Of a stretch of 64,000 nt of DNA, positions 62,096 to 64,000 are shown one piece after another (positions within the stretch are counted from its first letter, which is position 1; each line of letters starts with the position of its first letter). Origin of the DNA: an uncultured Pelagibacteraceae bacterium (GTDB lineage: Bacteria; Pseudomonadota; Alphaproteobacteria; Pelagibacterales; Pelagibacteraceae); assembly GCA_902624885.1 (NCBI GenBank), contig CACNZU010000005.1:1-64000 (forward strand), read 5' to 3'. A program made the position numbers and the translations under genes. Below the pieces are notes generated by a model. That model did no database searches and was not told the DNA's origin. It worked only from the letters and a program-made list of their open reading frames with translations.

Positions 62096-62698
62096 TTAGT
62101 AAAGATTTTGAGCTGCTACCATAGACAGCAACATAGGAAAAGATAAGAGGGTATTAGCTCTAGAAAATAGCATTGCTGTTTTTGCAGACTTTGCTTTATC
62201 TTCAGGTGAAGACTCGACTATTCCTAAAGCTTTCTTTTGATTAGGCCAAATAACAAACCATACGTTATATGCCATAATAATTCCTAACCACATTCCAATT
62301 CCTATTGCAGTTGTTTTTGGATCTCCACTTCCAATACCTAAAGTCATCGCTTGATGAACATAGCCTTGAAGATAAGAAACAATTAATCCCGTAATTATTG
62401 TACCTAATGCTGCCCATCTGAACCAAAATAACGCTTTTGGTGCTATAACTTTTCCTATTGCAGGTTTTTGCTCATCTGGAATATTTGGCATTGAGGGAAT
62501 TTGTACAAAATTAAAATACCACAGCAGTCCTATCCACATTATTCCTGTCAATACGTGTAGATATCTGAACAACCAACTAAAAAAATATCTATCAAATGCA
62601 AATCCATCTCCAAAAAAATGTAATCCAAGCAGAAGCAAAATTGCAATTCCTAAGGACAAATGTACAGTTTTTGAAAGAGATTGTAATATTGTTGTCAT
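62096..62698 (-). CDS. PuuD-like urate hydroxylase membrane domain protein
   Basis: 200 residues with about five hydrophobic segments. FRYLHVLTGIMWIGLLWYFNFVQIPSM with its histidine and the NVWFVIWPNQKKALG block correspond to the membrane part of PuuD/DUF989-type proteins. Full-length PuuD carries a C-terminal cytochrome c domain; no CxxCH is present here, so electron transfer would need another partner. No other purine-degradation gene is nearby, so urate as substrate is uncertain. Convergent with secF; uvrA lies upstream on the same strand. Confidence 0.75.
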   Translation of the reverse strand: MTTILQSLSKTVHLSLGIAILLLLGLHFFGDGFAFDRYFFSWLFRYLHVLTGIMWIGLLWYFNFVQIPSMPNIPDEQKPAIGKVIAPKALFWFRWAALGTIITGLIVSYLQGYVHQAMTLGIGSGDPKTTAIGIGMWLGIIMAYNVWFVIWPNQKKALGIVESSPEDKAKSAKTAMLFSRANTLLSFPMLLSMVAAQNLY

Positions 62699-62724
62699 GA
62701 TTCTTTATATCACATAAAATTTAT

Positions 62725-64000
62725 TTAAGCTGTCTTTTTCATTGACCCTGTTCCAATTATTTCTTTGATAAATTTACCAGTATAACTCTCTTTTACAGTT
62801 GAGACTTTTTCAGGGTTTCCCTCAGCTATAATTTTTCCTCCATTTATTCCACCCTCAGGTCCCATATCAATAATATGATCTGCTGTTTTAATTACATCTA
62901 AATTATGTTCTATTACAACTACTGTATTTCCTGTATTAGCGAACGCTTGTAAAATTTCTAGTAATTTTTTAATATCATGAGAATGTAATCCAGTTGTTGG
63001 CTCGTCTAAAATATAGAGAGTTCTTCCTGTGGGACGCTTTGACAATTCTTTTGCCAACTTAATTCGTTGTGCTTCACCCCCTGAAAGAGTTGTTGCTTGT
63101 TGACCAATCTTCATGTATCCCAAGCCCACATGTTTAAGGGTAATAAGTTTGGATTTTATACTTTGAATATTCTCAAAAAATTCACAACCCTCATCGACAG
63201 TCATATCTAATATATCTGCAATATTTTTGTTTTTGAATCTAATTTCAAGAGTTTCCCTATTATATCTTGCACCCTTGCAAGTATCACAAGGTATGAAGAC
63301 ATCTGGTAAAAAGTGCATTTCATAAGTTAAAACACCATCTCCTTCACAAGTCTCACATCTTCCTCCTTTTACATTGAAAGAGTATCTACCAACTTTATAG
63401 CCTCTAGCTTTTGACTCTGGTAATCCTGCAAACCATTCTCTTATTGGGCCAAATGCACCAGTGTAAGTAGCTGGATTTGATCTTGGGGTACGTCCTATCG
63501 GTGATTGATCTATATCAATTATTTTATCAATCAATTCAGTTCCTTTGAAACCAGTGAAAGCTTTAGGAACTTTTCTGCTTTTATTCTTATTTAGCATTAA
63601 ATTAAATGCATTATAAAGAGTATGTAATATTAATGTTGATTTTCCACTACCAGAAACACCAGTGACACAAGTAAAGGTTCCGACAGGTATTTTTAAATTT
63701 ACATTTTTTAAATTATTACCACTTGCTCCGCTAATTTCTATAAATCTCCCGTTTTTAGCAGTTCTTCTTTTTTTTGGTATCGGAATGAATTTTTTTCCAG
63801 ATAAATAATTTCCTGTAATACTTTTTTCATTCTTAATTATTTCTTTTACTTCACCTTCAGCTACTATTTGACCACCTTTTAAACCAGCTTCAGGCCCTAT
63901 ATCAATTATATGATCAGAGCTTTCCATTGTTTCTATATCATGCTCTACTACAATGACAGTATTTCCTAAGTCTCTTAATTTTTTTAGTGCAGTGATTAAT
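62725..64000 (-). CDS. uvrA: Excinuclease ABC subunit A, C-terminal part (runs off the window)
   Basis: The frame continues past the ORF-track start to the window edge, so about 425 residues of a roughly 940-residue protein are present. At the edge is [15 protein letters not shown], the H-loop of the first ATPase. Then come the second Walker [14 protein letters not shown], the zinc-finger [33 protein letters not shown], signature [15 protein letters not shown], Walker [13 protein letters not shown] and H-loop [10 protein letters not shown]. Damage-recognition subunit of nucleotide excision repair. Confidence 0.97.
   Translation of the reverse strand, partial: LITALKKLRDLGNTVIVVEHDIETMESSDHIIDIGPEAGLKGGQIVAEGEVKEIIKNEKSITGNYLSGKKFIPIPKKRRTAKNGRFIEISGASGNNLKNVNLKIPVGTFTCVTGVSGSGKSTLILHTLYNAFNLMLNKNKSRKVPKAFTGFKGTELIDKIIDIDQSPIGRTPRSNPATYTGAFGPIREWFAGLPESKARGYKVGRYSFNVKGGRCETCEGDGVLTYEMHFLPDVFIPCDTCKGARYNRETLEIRFKNKNIADILDMTVDEGCEFFENIQSIKSKLITLKHVGLGYMKIGQQATTLSGGEAQRIKLAKELSKRPTGRTLYILDEPTTGLHSHDIKKLLEILQAFANTGNTVVVIEHNLDVIKTADHIIDMGPEGGINGGKIIAEGNPEKVSTVKESYTGKFIKEIIGTGSMKKTA

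Noticed and set aside
1-64000. CRISPR arrays, insertion sequences, prophage genes, rRNA operon
   Set aside because: No regularly spaced repeats, transposase or phage motifs, or rRNA-like sequence were seen on either strand.

Overview
The window looks like a piece of a streamlined, very A/T-rich alphaproteobacterial chromosome, most likely a SAR11 (Pelagibacterales) bacterium. I base this on gene order and content: kdsA-eno-ftsB, ntrYX-trkA-trkH without ntrBC or hfq, argS-(small membrane protein)-nagZ-scpAB-tatABC-serS-yajC-secDF, a fused ispDF, and large periplasmic-binding-protein transport operons. Spacing is extremely tight. Many neighbours overlap as ATGA or TAATG, intergenic gaps rarely exceed 100 bases, and no gene-free stretch is over 300 bases (the longest are about 160, 144, 129 and 105). 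I saw no IS element, phage gene, CRISPR array, rRNA or transposase. Species assignment is inference; no search was run.

Layout. 1-5451: end of kdsA, enolase, FtsB-like protein, lipoyl synthase, COQ10/RatA-like protein and a small membrane protein on plus, then cinA C-domain, pgpA and ispDF on minus. 5500-11432: NtrY/NtrX two-component pair (NtrY without a visible PAS domain, NtrX without GAFTGA) followed by the Trk potassium system. 11433-20001: a glycerol module, with a GpsA-like dehydrogenase, glycerol kinase and a GlpVSTPQU-type ABC importer whose two ATPases have complementary degenerate motifs. 20045-25400: a very A/T-rich surface-glycan cluster (polyprenyl-phosphate sugar transferase, GT-C glycosyltransferase, DegT aminotransferase, GNAT-like protein, compact GMC-like flavoprotein). 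25462-29977: glycolysis genes gap, pyk and a phosphofructokinase with mixed donor-site residues, plus an MhpD-like hydratase and a 57-residue ORF missed by the ORF track.

30186-34745: an iron-uptake operon (FbpABC type, with a flavodoxin and two short unannotated ORFs) behind two identical Fur-box palindromes. 34763-36860: tRNA-Arg, galE, zapE. 37021-41289: amino-acid ABC transporter AapJQMP with a predicted lipoprotein binding subunit. 41284-43686: cysK, a secreted DUF-type protein, an XRE regulator, tRNA-Asn and tRNA-Cys. 43794-50212: valS, a methyltransferase, ilvD and manC; a decayed second copy of the valS 3' end lies between the methyltransferase and ilvD. 50205-64000: xthA, erpA, dgt, argS, nagZ, scpAB, tatABC, serS, yajC, secDF, a PuuD-like membrane protein and the 3' part of uvrA.

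How it fits together: three high-flux uptake systems (glycerol, iron, amino acids) each start with a binding-protein gene carrying a recognisable Shine-Dalgarno. In two of them an intrinsic terminator directly follows that gene, which should give excess binding protein over membrane subunits. Imported glycerol would be phosphorylated by GlpK, oxidised by the GpsA-like enzyme and fed to lower glycolysis through Gap, Eno and Pyk. GalE and ManC could supply sugar nucleotides to the surface-glycan genes. The most unusual items are the valS-tail duplication bracketing a methyltransferase, the glycan cluster, the unannotated short ORFs around the Fur-controlled operon, and the asymmetric GlpS/GlpT ATPase pair.
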